DNA of 55,204 nt from SKLM01 sp964450435. Its GTDB lineage: Bacteria; Chloroflexota; Anaerolineae; B4-G1. A program made the position numbers and the translations under genes. The notes beneath the pieces were generated by a model that saw only the letters and a list, made by a program, of their open reading frames with translations, made no database searches and was not told the DNA's origin. The DNA lies in contig CAYVCX010000012.1 of assembly GCA_964450435.1 (NCBI GenBank), positions 1-55,204 of the forward strand, given 5' to 3'. Position 1 is the stretch's first letter, and the number at the start of each line of letters is the position of its first letter. Shown in pieces: positions 1 to 9,082 of this stretch.

Positions 1-163
1 GCTACAGCCTTCTTCGCTTGCCATTGGATCATATTCAGAATTGCTGCCTCCAGCCGGGCAGAAGGGCGAGCATGGGCAAGCCGAGGTGGTAAGCAAGCGA
101 ACGACCCCGGGATCAGGAAACAAAGAGGAAGCGGCAGCGCACTCTAGCAGATAACGACACATA
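1..163. other. left-edge stretch without a recognised gene
   Basis: I recognise no gene here. Frame 1 on the plus strand is open from the first base to a TAG at 145-147, but the translation resembles nothing I know. A minus-strand ATG at 30-32 could be the first codon of a divergent gene that leaves the window, but too little is visible to judge. Confidence 0.3.
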
Positions 164-172
164 TGGTATAAT
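164..172 (+). promoter_or_regulatory. extended -10 promoter for the LysM lipoprotein gene
   Basis: TGG-TATAAT at 164-172 is an extended -10 element (TGN plus a perfect TATAAT). No good -35 lies 16-18 bp upstream, as is common for extended -10 promoters. The predicted start of transcription near 179 gives a leader of about 40 nt before the gene at 219. Confidence 0.6.
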
Positions 173-218
173 CGCGATCCGTGAGTCCAGTGTTGAGTGA
201 GAGCGGAGCAGCTAAAGA

Positions 219-1226
219 ATGCGCCGTAGGGGATTGGACGTGGAACGGGTGCCCACCATCCCTCTAGCGGTGGCAGTGGCGTTGCTGACTGCATGCGGTC
301 AGGTGGTGACCCCACCGCCCACCGGGGTGCCGCCTTCTGCAGTCGCTTTGGCCGAATCTTCTCCCAGGCCAGCGACCCAACCAACGGGAACACCTCTGCT
401 CCTCCCTCCGCCTGATGCAGCGACGCCGACGATTACCCCCACTCCGGTTGTCCACACAGTCCAGCAGGGGGACACGCTGCAGGCCATCGCGTTTGACTAT
501 GGGGTGAGCGTGGACGCGCTGCAGAGAGCGAACGGGATCGAGAACCCTCAGTTATTGCAGATAGGACATCAACTGGTCATCCCCCTCAGAGAGGAACGGG
601 ATGAGACGACGCTGGATCTGTTGCTGCCCACGCCCACGCCGCAGCCGGTTCGAGTGCAAGGCACGGCTTTCTTCGCAACTCCCGTCGGCAGCCTGTGGGG
701 TCTGGGAGAGGTCGCCAACACCACAGGCACCACGTTGACGAACGTGCAGATCAAGGTGACACTCTTCGACGACGGGGGGGAGATGGTCGCCGAAACGGAC
801 ACTTTTGCTGCGGCAGATCTGATCCCGCCCGGGGAACGCTCGCCTTTTGGCGTCCTATTCACGTCCCCGCCGGATTGGGATAGCTATCAGATGACGATTG
901 TACGAGCCGATGACGCCGGCGCCCTTGCCGACGCCTACATCCCCATCTCGGTGACGGAGGCCAACGGCAGGCCGCGGCAGTCTCAGTTCGAGGTGCATGG
1001 CGTGGTCGAGCACGTCGGGGGAGCACAGGCTGCCAGAACAACGGACATCATTGTGACGACTTACGATGCCGCGGGAGTGGTCACCGGCTTTCGCCAGCAC
1101 ACCATCAGGCTCGACAGAGAGCTCACAGCCGGAGGGACAATGCCTTTCACGGTTTCGCTTACGGCCCACAGAGATCCCCCGGATAGCTTCAGTGTCATCG
1201 CCCTGGGGCACGTCTCAGGGCCGTGA
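219..1226 (+). CDS. LysM-domain lipoprotein with two FxLYD-like domains
   Basis: Probable cell-surface lipoprotein that binds peptidoglycan. Residues 12-26 form a signal peptide ending in the lipobox LLTAC (Cys26). A Pro/Thr-rich linker follows. One LysM repeat covers about 79-122 (HTVQQGDTLQAIAF, then GVSVDALQRANGI). Two beta-sandwich segments of FxLYD type follow at about 145-228 and 245-330, both with the pattern of extracytoplasmic transport-associated domains. A GTG at 240 (residue 8) has the better ribosome site (AGGGGA six to seven bases upstream) and would still give a full signal peptide, so the true start may be 240. The plsC gene begins 19 nt after the TGA, suggesting co-transcription. 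The binding role is inferred from the domains. Confidence 0.85.
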   Translation: MRRRGLDVERVPTIPLAVAVALLTACGQVVTPPPTGVPPSAVALAESSPRPATQPTGTPLLLPPPDAATPTITPTPVVHTVQQGDTLQAIAFDYGVSVDALQRANGIENPQLLQIGHQLVIPLREERDETTLDLLLPTPTPQPVRVQGTAFFATPVGSLWGLGEVANTTGTTLTNVQIKVTLFDDGGEMVAETDTFAAADLIPPGERSPFGVLFTSPPDWDSYQMTIVRADDAGALADAYIPISVTEANGRPRQSQFEVHGVVEHVGGAQAARTTDIIVTTYDAAGVVTGFRQHTIRLDRELTAGGTMPFTVSLTAHRDPPDSFSVIALGHVSGP

Positions 1227-1245
1227 GGTCACCGGGAGGGTCGAG

Positions 1246-1869
1246 TTGACATATCGCCTTCTACGCATCGCTGCAATCATCATCACCAGACTGACCACCC
1301 GCCTTGAGCTCGTCGGAGCGGAGAATATCCCCCAAGAGACACCTTTCCTTCTGGTATCGAACCATCTCTCTGCTCTGGATGCCCCGGTGCTGGCGTTCGT
1401 GTTTCCACATACAATCCGCGCCTTCGCCGCGAGCAAGCACAAGTCGAACCCGCTTTTCGCCCCCATACTGGAAGCCGCCGACGCTATCTGGGTGCGTCGG
1501 GGGGAGGTCGATCGAGGGGCTCTGCGGGAGGCTCTGGGGGTATTGGAGCGAGGCGAGGTGTTAGGCATAGCCCCGGAAGGAACCCGAGCCGACGAGAACC
1601 ACGCGCTCCAGGAGGCCAAGGCCGGTGCCGCCTACATCGCCACTCGCGCCGGTGTGCCAATCGTGCCAGTCGGGGTTGCCGGTACAGAGAAGATCAAGCA
1701 CAATGTTCTTCGGCTCCGCCGCACTGCCGTCCGGGTCGCCGTGGGGGCTCCCTTCCGCCTGCCTGAGACCGGTCACGTCCGAAGCAAAAAGCTTGGCGAA
1801 TACACAGATCTGATTATGTATCGCGTCGCCGAACTGCTTCCGCCCGAATACCGGGGCTTCTATGCATAG
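1246..1869 (+). CDS. plsC: 1-acyl-sn-glycerol-3-phosphate acyltransferase family protein
   Basis: Membrane-associated acyltransferase that would put the second acyl chain on lysophosphatidic acid in phospholipid synthesis. The catalytic HX4D motif is present as NHLSALD near residue 45, and the glycerophosphate-binding motif as PEGTR. The later VPIVPVGV block is also typical. The frame is open from 1066, but that extension overlaps the lipoprotein gene and has no homologous look. I chose the TTG at 1246 because GGGAGGG lies six bases upstream and the protein then starts with a hydrophobic segment, as usual for the family. At 207 residues the length is normal for short PlsC proteins. The gene ends in TAG. 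The exact acyl acceptor is not proven by the sequence. Confidence 0.88.
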   Translation: MTYRLLRIAAIIITRLTTRLELVGAENIPQETPFLLVSNHLSALDAPVLAFVFPHTIRAFAASKHKSNPLFAPILEAADAIWVRRGEVDRGALREALGVLERGEVLGIAPEGTRADENHALQEAKAGAAYIATRAGVPIVPVGVAGTEKIKHNVLRLRRTAVRVAVGAPFRLPETGHVRSKKLGEYTDLIMYRVAELLPPEYRGFYA

Positions 1870-2042
1870 GCAGTCCGACAGCCGAGGCTTGGACCTCTTT
1901 TGGGGAACCCTTCCCGATAGGCTTTCCTGACCGAGCGACGGTGACCCTCTCGACGCCGAGGAACCACACTGGCCACGGTCCCTCGACAGGACAATAGATG
2001 AGATGAGCAGGTCCCGGGCCCGGCGATGCCGGCGATCGGCGT

Positions 2043-5000
2043 CTACTCGGCAGCGGGCAGCCACACGGTGAACGTGCTCCCCTTATCCACCTCGCTCTCC
2101 ACCGTCACCCGGCCTCCGTGGAGTTCCACGATCTCCCTCACGATGGCCAAGCCCAACCCAGTCCCGGAGATCTGCATAGTCTGAGGTTTCTCACCTCGGA
2201 AGAACCTGTCAAACACACGCGGTAGCTCGCTCTCTGGGATACCGATGCCCGTGTCAGTCACCGCGATGGTGGCCCACTGGCGCCCGCTTGCTTCGGTTCT
2301 TGCCGTCGTAACAGTTACTGTCCCCCCATCCGGTGAATAACGTATGGCGTTGTCGATCAGGTTGCCCAGCACCTGCATCATACGCTGCGTGTCCACGAAC
2401 GAGACCAGACCGGACGCCGCTGCTTGGTGCACAAGTGTCAGCCCTTCTTCCCGGACTCTCGCTTCGTGGTTAGCGACGACCATATCGACCAGCTCCTCCA
2501 GGTCGATTCGCTCCGGTTCGACCTCCAGCCGCCCCGCGTCGACCCGGGAGATCTCCAGGATGTCCTCTACGAGATCTGCCTGGTGGTCTGCCTCTTGCGC
2601 CAGTGGTTCGAGGTATTCCTGCCATCTATCCGGCTGTTTCTTCATCAGATGCGCAAAGAGCTTAATGGTAGAGATGGGCGTACGGAGCTCATGAGAGACG
2701 TTAGACACAAAACGAGACTTCATTCGATCCAGCGCCTTCAAATGGGTGATGTCGTGGATCGCAACGACAGCTGTTGCTTCCTTGACCCCCGGCTCACTAA
2801 TCCTGGCAGCCCGCAGCTGAAGGTCCACCCCCGTCAACTCCAGCACCTCTTCCGGATCCTCGTTGGCATGCTCACCCAGGTACACCACCGCCTCGCGCAA
2901 CTGAGTTGCCTCTTTGGGTGATAAGGACTTCGTGAGCCAATCTCGAGCGACGGGATTTGCCAACAGCAGCTCCCCATCAGAGCCGGTGACTACGATACCG
3001 TTCACGGTACTGTCGAGGACGGCCTCCAGGCGTGCATACTGGGCTCGGAGCTCGGCCGTGCGCTCGGCCACCTGCTCACCCAACGTCTCGGCGTAACTGC
3101 TGAGCCTCTCATACAACCGCGCGTTCTCTATGGCCGTGGCGGCGTGGCTGGCGAACGTCTCAAGGCGACGCGCATCGTCGGCGTCAAATTGACCAGGCTC
3201 TGTGCTGCCCACGTTGAGGAACCCGACAATGGTACCACCCACCTGGATGGGGGCAGCGACGTAGGACCGCAACCAGCTCGTTCCTTCCCGGGGAACCCAG
3301 TCGCCGTCCGCTGCCGTATCTGGCACGACGACCGACCGGGCATCCCGCGACATTCTCTTCAATTCGGGGTATGCTGAAAGGGGAAGGACGCGTGTCCTCC
3401 CATCATCGGCCACGCCAGCTTCCTCGTCTCCCCGCCAGCGAACGATGCGGGCACCTCCGTCCTCGATCAGCATGACATTGAACGTCTCTCCAGAGACGAC
3501 CCGCTCAACCTGCTCGAGGATGCGATCGAGCACCTGATCCAAATTCAGGGTACTGCTCACGGCGGCAGCCGCCGCCTCCAGAGCTTCAGAGACTTCACGC
3601 TGCCTTCGCTCAGCCTCGAAAAGCCGCGCGCTTTCCATAGCCATCCCGAGCTGACCGGCAATGGCCGAGAAGAAGGCCAGTTCTTCCTCGTCGAAGGCAT
3701 CCAAGCGAGTGCTCTCCACATCAAGCACTGCGACCACCTCGTCGCCGATCATGACCGGAACGGCAAGGGCGGAGCGCACCGCGTCAACAACGGACGCGTA
3801 GTTTTCGGTCTCGCGGACGTCGGCCACGATTGCCGCCTCCCCCGTTTGATAGACGTGCCCGGCCAGACACTCATCCACCGGGAAGCGGTATCCTCCTTCG
3901 GGAGCGTCGGACGTAAGCGTGTGGCGATGCCCTCGCATGAACCGACCGCTCTCATCAGGGAGCATGAAGCCGAAGTACTCGAGGTCCATAGCCCGGCCCA
4001 GGATGTCGATCGTCCGGTCGAGCATCTGTTCGAGGTCGAGGGTGGACGCTGCCGCCAGCATCGTGTCGCGCAGGACCTCGGTCCGGGCCAACTGCTGCAC
4101 TGTCTCGTGGTGTAGCTGGGCATTCTCTACAGCGACGGCAGCCTGGGCAGCGAACGCCTCGGCCAGCCGCGCGTGTTCGCGCGTGTAGAATCCCGGCAAT
4201 CGCCTGTCCAGGGCTATCATGCCCACCATTCGATCGCCAACCAACATCGGCACCCCAAGCCAGGACCGAATAGCGGCCGCCGCGTGCGGGTCCCGATTGA
4301 ACTCCGGGTAGGTTCCGGAAGCATCGCCCACAATCACGGGGGAGCGGCTGCGCACGACCTGTCCATTGGGGTTGCTCTCACTATCGGGGTCAAAGGTGAT
4401 CCCCACCAACTCCTCAAGATTCGGAAACCCCCGCCCACCGACGATCTCCAGCTGTCCGCCCCGGAGGAGCTGAACAGACGCAGTGTCGTAGGGCACCACA
4501 CGCTGAAGCTGGGCCAAGATCCGCTCGACAACTTCATCCTGGTCTAATGCAGTGGTCAGAGCGAGCGCCGCCTGCCTCAAGGTCTCCTGTTCCAGGGCCC
4601 GATCCCGCACCTCGTCATACAACCTGGCGTTTCGAATGGCGATGGCAGCTTGGTCTCCCAGCAGCTCCAGCACACGCAGCTCGTCATCGGTGAACACGTG
4701 GGGTCTCTGGAACGCGACGTTCATCACCCCTTGCACCGCCCCCCCGGCGGTGAGCGGTAGGCCGATGATAGCCCCGCGCCATTCCTGGTCCTCGAAGAGG
4801 GGATCGTGCTTCATATCGGGGACCACAATCCGCTCACCCCGCCGGGCCACGGTGTAGGTCAAACCGTCCGGTCGGGGCTGACTGTACGGCTCCTCCCAAT
4901 ACGCTCCGTCTACCAGCGCAGCTCCAAACTCCACACGCTCCCCGTCATAGAGGAACACGTGGGCGCCATCTCCAGAGATCATGTCCAGGGCGCTGTCGAG

Positions 5001-8000
5001 GATTGTCTCCAGAATCGGCTTGAGCTCGAGCGTAGACGTCAATTCCAGGCTGGCCTGGCGGATGGCGCGCAGCTCTTCGACGCGGCGATTGGCGACTTCG
5101 AACAGCCGCGCGTTCTCTATCGCAGCGGCGACGTGGCCCGCCAGCGCCTCCATCGCCATCACATCGTGCTCGTTGAAGGTCTCGGCCTGTCGACTTTGGA
5201 GATCCAACACTCCGATCAGCCTGTCCTGATACTTGAGCGGGACATCCAGTTCCGACTGCGTCTCGGTCAGGAGGGGGAAATAGCGCGACTCCAGGCCCAC
5301 GTGATTGGCAAGAACTGTCTCCCCCGACGAAGCCGCCCACCCTATCAGCCCCCTATCGAGAGGTTGCCTGAAGCCAGGAGGAATGTGATCGACCGCTCCT
5401 CCGGCACATGCCCCCACGGATGCCTCCTCGGCGCCTTCGTCCACGAGCATGATAGCCACGTGGTAGTAGCCAAAGGCCTCATTGATCAGGTCTACGGTGC
5501 GCTCCAGGACCTCGCTCAGATCAAGACTTGAGGTTATGCTCTCAGCGACCTGCGACACGGCAGCCAACTGCACTGATCTCCTGCGCTCGGCCTGGAAGAG
5601 ACGGGCATTCTTGATAGCCGCTGCAATCTGGGTGCTGAGTGTCTCCCCGGTGATTACGTCAAGCTCATCGAAGGCATCCAATACATCGGCCTGCAAATCG
5701 AGCACGCCGATCACTCTATCGCCACTCATGATCGGAACCGCCAGCTCCGATCGGGAATCTTCGGCGGCCTTACGCACGTAGTGCGGGTCCCTGCTCACGT
5801 CGTTGCTGAGTTGCGTCTTCCCGGTCGCAGCGGCGTGCCCGATCATGCCTTCACCCATCGCCAGAGAAACGCTCTCGGGAAACCTGCCGGCATAGGCACC
5901 GGCAACGGACTGCATGGTCAACCGCTGAGATGCCTGCTCGAGCAGCAGCAGCATCACATTATGATAGTCAAAGGCATCGTGCACGGTGGAGACGATGGTA
6001 GAGAGAAGCACGTCTGGTTCGAGTTCGCTGCTGACGTGTCTGCCCACCTCGGAGATCAGGGCGGCCTGAGTCGCTCGCCTGCGCGTCTCCTCGTGCAATC
6101 GAGCCTGCTCTACAGCCCCACCTACCTGGTCGGCGATGGTAGTGAGAAGCTGCTGTTCCTCCTGGCCATAGGCATAGGGGCGATACGTTTGGACCGAGAT
6201 GACGCCTGTGACCCGCTTCCCCGCCCGCATAGGCACACCGAGCCACGAACGGGAGATCTTCTCGGTACCCCACGTCTGTGCTGGAGGAAGCTGGTCTCGC
6301 TCCTGCTCGAAGTCACGAATGAGAAGGGGCTTTCCGTCGGCGACCACAGAGGCCGTGAGGCCGGGTTCGAGGGGCTGTCGCATTGGCGCGGCCCGCACTC
6401 CCTCATCCACCAGCAGGCGATATTCAAGCTCCTGTGCTTGCTCCTCATAGAGCGCCAGGAAGAAGGCATCAGGCTCAAAGATAGCCGCAATCTCCTGATA
6501 GGCAGCTTCTATAACGTCATCCAGACGAAGCGACGTGCTGGCCGCCCGAGCCACCCGATTGACCGCGGCCAGGCGGTCGGCCCGACGTCGCGTCTCATCG
6601 TGCAAGCGGGCGTTACGAATAGCAGCAGCAGCCTGGCTGGCGAAGATGGTCAGTAGATCCACGTGTGTCTGGTCAAACGCCTCAAGTCGCGTCACATTGT
6701 CCAGCGTGAGGATCCCAATCGCCTCACCACCGAAGACGAGGGGAACACACAGAGCCGATCTCTCCTCTTGCACCTCGGGCAGGTCGATGGGCTTGGTCCG
6801 TGGGTCGGTCTTGACATCGCCGATGATAACCGGTTGTTGATGGGCGAAGGCCCAGCCTGTGTACCCCTCGCCAGGAGCGAAACGGGCTGCCTCCACCATC
6901 TCCGAGCTGAAGCCGACACTGGCCCGCACCACCAGTTCCTCTTCGTCTTCATCGAACAGGTGAAGCGTACCTTTCTCGGCAGGTTCGATAGCTTCGATGG
7001 CCGCCTCAATCACGCGCCTCAACACCTCGTCGATGTCAAGGGAGGAGACCAAGTCGCGGCTGACCTCCAGCAAAGAACTCGTGCTCCGCAGCCGACGACG
7101 GATCTCCTCATACAAGCGTGCGTTCTCCACCGCCCCCGCCAGCTGAGCGGCTATCGTCTCGAAGGTGCGCAGATCGCTCTCATCGAACACACCCTTCTCC
7201 GAGCTCCTGCCGCTCAACACACCGACGACCTCGCCATCTGCTATGACCGGAACCGCCAGCTCCGACCAAAACTCGGGCTGCAACTCATTCTCGGAAGGGG
7301 CCTGAGCAACACCTCCCAGCGCCATCGGCTCGCCGCTGACGAAGACCTCACCAGCCAGGCTATCCTCCACAGGCAGGAGCGAACTACGACCTGGTGACTG
7401 GACATCGCCTACGTGGGATGGATGGAGAACCAGGAACTGCCCTGACTCGTCTGGCTCCACGAACCTCACATCTTCGACGTCCAGCAGCCGGTGAATGGCC
7501 CGCAGCGTTCGGGTGAGCAGCTTATCGAAGTCCAGGGTGGACCCAGCGGCGGACATCACCTGGCGCAGAGCCTGAGTCTCCGCTAGGCGGCGCGCTGCCT
7601 GCTCGTAAAGCCGTGCATTTTCGATGGCGACGGCCGCCTGGTTAGCGAAAAGTGTCGCCAACCAGATATCGTCTGCGTCGAAGCGCCGTCCCTCCGCGAC
7701 CGCGTCGAAGCCCAGGGTCCCGATGACCTGCTCCCCGCGCTTCAGAGGCACAGCAAGCGAGGCAGTGAGATTCTCGTCCTCCCAGCCTGGCGCCTGTCGC
7801 TCCCAGCGTGCGTACTCCTCCACCGTCACCGGCTCGCCGGTCTCCAGTACCGTGCCGGACGTCCCCTCACCTGGGGCGAGGCGCTCGCCGGTGTGATCAC
7901 CCGCGTACCCGTGGCTTACCACCTGCTCCAGGTCGCCCCGTTCCTCGTCAAGGAGGTACAGGCTTCCCCCTGTGACAGACAACAGGCGGCAGCCCCGCTC

Positions 8001-8846
8001 CACGACCTCGTCCAGCAACTCGTCCACGTCCAACTGAGATGCAATCGCGAGCGAGATCTCGTGGAGCGCCTCAAGCTGACGGAGACGCCCGTGGAGCGCC
8101 GCCTCCACCTGCTTGCGAGCTGTGACATCGCGAACAATAGCGAGGTCAGCGAGCCTGCCCCGATACGTCGTCAAGCCGGCGTTGATCTCCACGTAGACAC
8201 CGTCGCCGCGCCCCAGCTTCGCCTCGTAGACCGGTTCAACCTCGTCGCCCGCCATCCGCCGCTCGTAGCGCCTGATCACCTTCGCTCGATCATCAGGATG
8301 GATATACTCGTCAAAGGGGGAGCCGATGAGTACCTCCACAGAGTGACCAGCAATTTCAGCCAGACGCGGGTTGACATACTTGAACCGACCGTCCTGGATG
8401 ATGGCAATACCGTCGTTCGCCCGTTCAACCGCCGTGCGGTAGGTCTCCTCGCTCTCCCGCAGCTCGCCCTCCAGGCGGTGCAGGTAGAGACCCGTTTCCA
8501 CGGTCGAGCGGAGCCCTCTCTCGTCGAAGGGGGTCAAGACGTACTCGAACGGCTCGACGTCCTCCAGCCGTTCGAGCTTCTCGTCATCCGCGTGATCCAC
8601 AAGATAGATGACGGGGATATGTAATCCGTCGCGTAGCCTCGCACCGAGTTCCAGGCTGTCAAGATCGCCAGTAAGAGTGGTACCCACCAAGGCCAGGTCT
8701 GGACCCGCCTCCTGAGCCTTCCGCACGGCTTCCTCGCCCTCCCGGACGACTGCCAATACCCGGTAGCCGAGACTTTCCAGTTCACGTGCGGCCTCCGACG
8801 CGATGGCTTCGTCGGCCTCGACAATCAGAATGCTGCGTTTGCTCAT
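2043..8846 (-). CDS. giant sensor histidine kinase: pseudo-receiver, PAS, ten GAF domains, PAS, HisKA, HATPase
   Basis: Cytosolic hybrid-looking sensor kinase of 2267 residues, with no membrane segments seen. Residues 1-125 are a receiver-like fold lacking the phospho-acceptor: the expected Asp is Gly55 (LVGTTL), and the conserved Lys is Thr (YVLTPFDE). A PAS domain covers about 130-250. Ten GAF domains then tile about 250-1912 with a period near 166 residues; each ends in a signalling helix of the type AIENARLYE. A second PAS follows, then the H-box SHELRTP with His2052, N-box NLIDNAIRYSP, G1 DTGIGIP, F-box and G2 GTGLGLAI, so the kinase core is intact. The frame has an in-frame start 19 codons earlier; the ATG at 8846 is preferred because the receiver fold begins there. 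Ligands are unknown. No response regulator is adjacent. Confidence 0.93.
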   Translation of the reverse strand: MSKRSILIVEADEAIASEAARELESLGYRVLAVVREGEEAVRKAQEAGPDLALVGTTLTGDLDSLELGARLRDGLHIPVIYLVDHADDEKLERLEDVEPFEYVLTPFDERGLRSTVETGLYLHRLEGELRESEETYRTAVERANDGIAIIQDGRFKYVNPRLAEIAGHSVEVLIGSPFDEYIHPDDRAKVIRRYERRMAGDEVEPVYEAKLGRGDGVYVEINAGLTTYRGRLADLAIVRDVTARKQVEAALHGRLRQLEALHEISLAIASQLDVDELLDEVVERGCRLLSVTGGSLYLLDEERGDLEQVVSHGYAGDHTGERLAPGEGTSGTVLETGEPVTVEEYARWERQAPGWEDENLTASLAVPLKRGEQVIGTLGFDAVAEGRRFDADDIWLATLFANQAAVAIENARLYEQAARRLAETQALRQVMSAAGSTLDFDKLLTRTLRAIHRLLDVEDVRFVEPDESGQFLVLHPSHVGDVQSPGRSSLLPVEDSLAGEVFVSGEPMALGGVAQAPSENELQPEFWSELAVPVIADGEVVGVLSGRSSEKGVFDESDLRTFETIAAQLAGAVENARLYEEIRRRLRSTSSLLEVSRDLVSSLDIDEVLRRVIEAAIEAIEPAEKGTLHLFDEDEEELVVRASVGFSSEMVEAARFAPGEGYTGWAFAHQQPVIIGDVKTDPRTKPIDLPEVQEERSALCVPLVFGGEAIGILTLDNVTRLEAFDQTHVDLLTIFASQAAAAIRNARLHDETRRRADRLAAVNRVARAASTSLRLDDVIEAAYQEIAAIFEPDAFFLALYEEQAQELEYRLLVDEGVRAAPMRQPLEPGLTASVVADGKPLLIRDFEQERDQLPPAQTWGTEKISRSWLGVPMRAGKRVTGVISVQTYRPYAYGQEEQQLLTTIADQVGGAVEQARLHEETRRRATQAALISEVGRHVSSELEPDVLLSTIVSTVHDAFDYHNVMLLLLEQASQRLTMQSVAGAYAGRFPESVSLAMGEGMIGHAAATGKTQLSNDVSRDPHYVRKAAEDSRSELAVPIMSGDRVIGVLDLQADVLDAFDELDVITGETLSTQIAAAIKNARLFQAERRRSVQLAAVSQVAESITSSLDLSEVLERTVDLINEAFGYYHVAIMLVDEGAEEASVGACAGGAVDHIPPGFRQPLDRGLIGWAASSGETVLANHVGLESRYFPLLTETQSELDVPLKYQDRLIGVLDLQSRQAETFNEHDVMAMEALAGHVAAAIENARLFEVANRRVEELRAIRQASLELTSTLELKPILETILDSALDMISGDGAHVFLYDGERVEFGAALVDGAYWEEPYSQPRPDGLTYTVARRGERIVVPDMKHDPLFEDQEWRGAIIGLPLTAGGAVQGVMNVAFQRPHVFTDDELRVLELLGDQAAIAIRNARLYDEVRDRALEQETLRQAALALTTALDQDEVVERILAQLQRVVPYDTASVQLLRGGQLEIVGGRGFPNLEELVGITFDPDSESNPNGQVVRSRSPVIVGDASGTYPEFNRDPHAAAAIRSWLGVPMLVGDRMVGMIALDRRLPGFYTREHARLAEAFAAQAAVAVENAQLHHETVQQLARTEVLRDTMLAAASTLDLEQMLDRTIDILGRAMDLEYFGFMLPDESGRFMRGHRHTLTSDAPEGGYRFPVDECLAGHVYQTGEAAIVADVRETENYASVVDAVRSALAVPVMIGDEVVAVLDVESTRLDAFDEEELAFFSAIAGQLGMAMESARLFEAERRQREVSEALEAAAAAVSSTLNLDQVLDRILEQVERVVSGETFNVMLIEDGGARIVRWRGDEEAGVADDGRTRVLPLSAYPELKRMSRDARSVVVPDTAADGDWVPREGTSWLRSYVAAPIQVGGTIVGFLNVGSTEPGQFDADDARRLETFASHAATAIENARLYERLSSYAETLGEQVAERTAELRAQYARLEAVLDSTVNGIVVTGSDGELLLANPVARDWLTKSLSPKEATQLREAVVYLGEHANEDPEEVLELTGVDLQLRAARISEPGVKEATAVVAIHDITHLKALDRMKSRFVSNVSHELRTPISTIKLFAHLMKKQPDRWQEYLEPLAQEADHQADLVEDILEISRVDAGRLEVEPERIDLEELVDMVVANHEARVREEGLTLVHQAAASGLVSFVDTQRMMQVLGNLIDNAIRYSPDGGTVTVTTARTEASGRQWATIAVTDTGIGIPESELPRVFDRFFRGEKPQTMQISGTGLGLAIVREIVELHGGRVTVESEVDKGSTFTVWLPAAE

Positions 8847-8944
8847 CTCAGAGGTCCTCTCATCAAGACCACCCGTGGCTGATCCGCCGCCCGGGGCAGG
8901 CAACGGACGTCCGGTACATCACGTCTCCCGACAGACTGACAGGC

Positions 8945-8972
8945 AGTATAGTCTGGTTCCCGCCCTGCGCAA
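8945..8972 (-). promoter_or_regulatory. sigma-70 promoter of the giant kinase gene
   Basis: Read on the minus strand, TTGCGC (8967-8972), a 16-bp spacer and TATACT (8945-8950) form a good sigma-70 promoter. The predicted leader to the ATG at 8846 is about 90 nt. Confidence 0.55.
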
Positions 8973-9082
8973 GCGATGAGGATCTCGGCCCGTCATCTGC
9001 GAGGAAACGGTGTCCGCGTTGGGCAGGTCGAGATCGCGCGGATTCCACCCTTCGGCCCTTCTCTGTCGCCGCTTGCCCTGCA

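Noticed and set aside
1066..1245. Upstream extension of the PlsC frame
   Set aside because: It overlaps the lipoprotein gene and adds a Pro/Ser-rich stretch foreign to the family; the TTG at 1246 has a good ribosome site.
4806..7397. Several plus-strand open frames of 240-290 codons inside the giant kinase
   Set aside because: They follow the GAF repeat period and are by-products of the repeated coding sequence on the other strand.
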